Shown in pieces: positions 6,465 to 8,152 of a stretch of 8,152 bases of DNA. The notes under the pieces were generated by a model. That model did no database searches. It was not told where the DNA came from and worked only from the letters and a program-made list of their open reading frames with translations. Each line of letters begins with the position of its first letter. Positions within the stretch are counted from its first letter, which is position 1. The translations under genes and the position numbers were made by a program. The stretch covers positions 1 through 8,152 of the forward strand of contig JAOTWT010000111.1 in assembly GCA_029862725.1 (NCBI GenBank), in the 5' to 3' direction. The stretch comes from Acidobacteriota bacterium (lineage in GTDB: Bacteria > Acidobacteriota > Blastocatellia > Pyrinomonadales > Pyrinomonadaceae).

Positions 6465-6505
6465 AATGGTCAAAGGTCAATGCTCAAATGAGAAGTCGCC
6501 GAAGG
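6465..6505 (+). repeat. Heptanucleotide tandem repeat with tail, copy 2
   Basis: Four in-phase heptads, AATGGTC, AAAGGTC, AATGCTC and AAATGAG, are followed by AAGTCGCCGAAGG (6493-6505), which differs from the copy 1 tail at one base. The two copies differ by one heptad, as expected of slippage within a tandem array. Confidence 0.7.
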
Positions 6506-6518
6506 AAACAAATTGAAT

Positions 6519-6569
6519 AGCCAGGGTCACGCGTTTCGCGAGACCCCTGGAAAGGAAACAAATCCATTT
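6519..6569 (+). repeat. Palindromic element, copy 1
   Basis: A hairpin at 6521-6550 (CCAGGGTCACGCG pairing with CGCGAGACCCCTGG through one bulge and one mismatch, TTT loop) is followed by GGAAAGGAAACAAATCC. The sequence AAGGAAACAAAT occurs on both sides of the hairpin (6502-6513 and 6552-6563). The right arm and tail recur in copy 2. It resembles a REP-type extragenic palindrome. Confidence 0.6.
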
Positions 6570-6596
6570 TCGACGCGGAAGGTGTAGACATCGCAT

Positions 6597-6621
6597 AAAA
6601 ATACGACCCATTCTGGGTCGC
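6597..6621 (-). terminator. Rho-independent terminator, minus strand
   Basis: CGACCCA (6604-6610) and TGGGTCG (6614-6620) form a stem with a three-base loop, extended by a G-U pair with base 6621. Read on the minus strand it is followed by TATTTTTATG, a good U tract. In the plus direction the following bases are not T-rich. The nearest minus-strand gene, cysS, ends about 600 bases upstream of it, so what it terminates is unclear. Confidence 0.6.
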
Positions 6622-6637
6622 GTCTTGATTGCATTTT

Positions 6638-6685
6638 ACCTGGGGTCTGCCTTTTGCGAGACCCCGGAACGGACAAACCGCATTC
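6638..6685 (+). repeat. Palindromic element, copy 2
   Basis: The stem GGGGTCT/AGACCCC (6642-6648 with 6659-6665) is followed by GGAACGGACAAACCGCATT. It shares GCGAGACCCC (6656-6665) and the following GGAA-x-GGA-CAAA-x-C tail with copy 1, in the same orientation. Compensating differences in the left arm keep the stem intact. Confidence 0.6.
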
Positions 6686-6746
6686 AAGCCAGTTCATTTA
6701 AAGTGCCACTAGCTTTAGATGGTGGAAGAGGTTCCCGCAGTAAACG

Positions 6747-6768
6747 TGTGGGCCCTTAAGTGCCCACA
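6747..6768. repeat. Near-perfect 22-base palindrome
   Basis: TGTGGGC and GCCCACA (6747-6753 and 6762-6768) flank a palindromic CTTAAG core with a single mismatched pair between core and arms. It could be a protein-binding site or an RNA hairpin; no T run follows on either strand. Confidence 0.55.
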
Positions 6769-6789
6769 ATGTCTTTGGTTATCCCGCAA

Positions 6790-6809
6790 CCCCGAGCTGA
6801 AGCACGGGG
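6790..6809. repeat. Short hairpin CCCCG / CGGGG
   Basis: CCCCG-A-GCT-GA-AGC-A-CGGGG forms two stacked stems separated by an A-A mismatch. It is similar in character to the hairpin at 7013-7044, which also uses CCCCG/CGGGG arms. Confidence 0.5.
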
Positions 6810-7012
6810 CAATTTAAAGATTTCAAACACATAGAATCAAAGGGCACATAGTTTGGACTGGTGAACCGAAACGTTTTGCCAAAACCCTAATGTTTTCTAC
6901 GTGCCTAGGTGTTTAATACCTTCCCGGAAGTTCAATTGATCCGCGCAGGCGGTAGCAGGTGCAGACCTAAGGCTCCCGAGATCTGCTCGAAATCGCTGTC
7001 GGTACTTAAGAT

Positions 7013-7180
7013 CTTGAATCCCCGCCGGTGAGCCGGGGCTCAAGGCACATCACTGCGGCAGAACCGCAATAAACACGTGCGCGACATTGATCCTTGCGTC
7101 GCTGACGCGACGCTGCGTTCTTTCTAAAAGTTACCGTGGCTTGAAAGCCACGGCTAGGAGACTCTCGTCGCTACGCGACG
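7013..7180. repeat. Cluster of five successive hairpins downstream of cysS
   Basis: Hairpins in order: CTTGA...TCAAG enclosing CCCCG/CGGGG (7013-7044); TGCGG/CCGCA (7054-7068); GCGTCGC-TGAC-GCGACGC (7096-7113); CCGTGGCT-TGAA-AGCCACGG (7134-7153); CGTCGC-TAC-GCGACG (7166-7180). The third and fifth share the CGTCGC/GCGACG stem. The fourth, read on the minus strand, is followed by TAACTTTT, so it may serve as the cysS terminator. The rest look like extragenic palindromes of REP type. Confidence 0.65.
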
Positions 7181-7222
7181 GTTAAATATTTGAGAAATGA
7201 TCGATGATAATTTATCAATGAA

Positions 7223-8152
7223 TCAGCCCCGCTTCCACCTAACCCCGTCCTTCGTATCCTCAAGAACAATCCCTTTTCCGGCCAGTTCATCGCGTATCTC
7301 ATCGGAGCGGGCAAAGTCGCGGTTGGCGCGCGCCTGTTGCCTTTCCTCGATCAACTTCTCGATCTCTTCATCCAGGATCTCATCAGATTCCGGCTCTCCG
7401 AAAATTCCCAAAACGGAATTGAATCCATCGACCGCATTCAAAACCGCGTCCCGGTCGTCTTTTCGAAGATTTCCGTCGGCAAGGACAATGTTGATCTCGC
7501 TGACAAGGTCGTGGATTGCGGCGAGTGCGCGGGCGGTATTGAGGTCGTCATCCATCGCCGCCTCAAACGCCGCAACGGCATCGGAAACGGTGGAAGCGAC
7601 CGAATTAAACGAGCCCTCATCACCGTTCGATTCCGCAACGAGGCGCCTGAACTGCCTCAGACGGGCGACCGTCGTCTCGGCGCCTTTTAACCCTTCGAAT
7701 GTAAAGTTGAGCTGTTTTTTATATGGCGCGGAGATGAGCATGTAGCGGATCGCGAGGGCCGAAAAACCCTGGTCCATGACGTCCCGGAGCGTATGGGCGT
7801 TGCCGAGCGATTTTGACATCGTGTCGTTATCGATCTTTAAAAACTCGCCGTGGAGCCAGTATTTTGAAAACAGCTTGCCCGTCGAGCCCTCGCTCTGCGC
7901 GATCTCGTTTTCATGATGCGGAAATTTCAGGTCCGCGCCGCCGGCGTGGATATCGAAGGTTTCGCCGCAGTACTTCATAGACATTGCCGAGCACTCCATA
8001 TGCCAGCCCGGCCGTCCGCGACCGAACGGCGCGTCCCAACCGGTCGCGGTCCCGTCCTCGACGAGCTTCCAGAGCGCAAAATCGCGCGCGTCTTCCTTGT
8101 CGTATTTATCCGTATCGACCCTTTCTGAGCCGCCCTCGATGTTGCCCTCGAA
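7223..8152 (-). CDS. cysS: Cysteinyl-tRNA synthetase, 5' end cut by window edge
   Basis: The minus-strand frame is open from base 8152 to a TGA at 7225-7223, giving the last 309 residues of a protein usually about 460-490 long. CysRS is the cytosolic class I enzyme that charges tRNA(Cys) with cysteine. Seen (numbered from the window edge): DFALWK and GRGRPGWHMECS, where Cys54 is a zinc ligand; GGADLKFPHHENEIAQSE with zinc ligands His79 and Glu83, at the same spacing as E. coli Cys209/His234/Glu238; the TMSKSLGN signature loop at 111-118; a helical anticodon-binding region with DDDLNTARALAAI; and the C-terminal IEERQQARANRDFARSDEIRDEL helix pair. The spacing to E. coli implies about 155 residues, including the HIGH motif and first zinc cysteine, lie outside. 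The first signature residue is Thr instead of Lys; the ATP-contacting Lys of MSKS is kept. It is convergent with the capA operon. Confidence 0.97.
   Translation of the reverse strand, partial: FEGNIEGGSERVDTDKYDKEDARDFALWKLVEDGTATGWDAPFGRGRPGWHMECSAMSMKYCGETFDIHAGGADLKFPHHENEIAQSEGSTGKLFSKYWLHGEFLKIDNDTMSKSLGNAHTLRDVMDQGFSALAIRYMLISAPYKKQLNFTFEGLKGAETTVARLRQFRRLVAESNGDEGSFNSVASTVSDAVAAFEAAMDDDLNTARALAAIHDLVSEINIVLADGNLRKDDRDAVLNAVDGFNSVLGIFGEPESDEILDEEIEKLIEERQQARANRDFARSDEIRDELAGKGIVLEDTKDGVRWKRG

Larger units (their letters stand above)
6365..7222. other. Repeat-rich convergent intergenic region
   Basis: 858 bases between two convergent coding regions with no gene I can support on either strand. 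It is a mosaic of short repeats and palindromes: heptanucleotide tandem motifs (6371-6404 and 6465-6505), an inverted repeat TATCGGG/CCCGATA (6437-6443 with 6458-6464), two copies of a palindromic element (6519-6569 and 6638-6685), a minus-strand terminator (6597-6621), an eroded CCAC/GTGG palindrome (6706-6725), palindromes at 6747-6768 and 6790-6809, and a cluster of five hairpins (7013-7180). Between 6830 and 7010 I see little structure. Confidence 0.75.

Noticed and set aside
7197..7745. 182-codon plus-strand frame overlapping cysS
   Set aside because: Serine/arginine-rich antisense reading of the conserved cysS C-terminal region; a shadow of the real gene.

Overview
The window looks like a chromosomal segment of a Gram-negative bacterium with roughly balanced to slightly GC-rich DNA. 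The combination of a DUF3160 exported protein, a DUF5335-like small protein, a secreted CapA-family protein and many dispersed palindromes suggests an Acidobacteriota (Blastocatellia-like) soil lineage. That taxonomic call is inference from gene content, not a measured match.

Left part (1-1362, minus strand): a GNAT acetyltransferase gene is followed by a TauD/TfdA-family Fe(II)/2-oxoglutarate dioxygenase gene. The two overlap by 8 bases, so they are probably translationally coupled. The dioxygenase runs off the left edge of the window and lacks only its last few dozen residues. Together they look like a small-molecule modification pair of unknown substrate.

Middle-left (1363-2680): mostly non-coding. 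It holds a possible 65-codon gene with a good ribosome binding site and a U-tract terminator just downstream (plus strand). It also holds a DUF5335-like gene on the minus strand with its own strong Shine-Dalgarno sequence and a plausible promoter. A divergent intergenic region of about 430 bases follows.

Centre (2681-6364, plus strand): a tight three-gene operon joined by start/stop overlaps (8 and 4 bases). It encodes a secreted CapA/PgsA-type metallophosphatase-like protein, a small exported FG-GAP/VCBS-like protein with a DxDxDG metal-binding loop, and a large exported DUF3160 protein. All three have N-terminal signal sequences, so the operon probably delivers a set of cell-envelope or periplasmic proteins. 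Its function as a unit is not known to me, and it is the best candidate for an undescribed system here.

Right part (6365-8152): an 858-base convergent intergenic region has no convincing gene but is packed with repeats. It contains two copies of a heptanucleotide tandem motif with a shared tail, two copies of a palindromic element, a minus-strand U-tract terminator and a run of at least five hairpins. It is followed by the 3' two-thirds of cysS (cysteinyl-tRNA synthetase) on the minus strand, which continues past the right edge.
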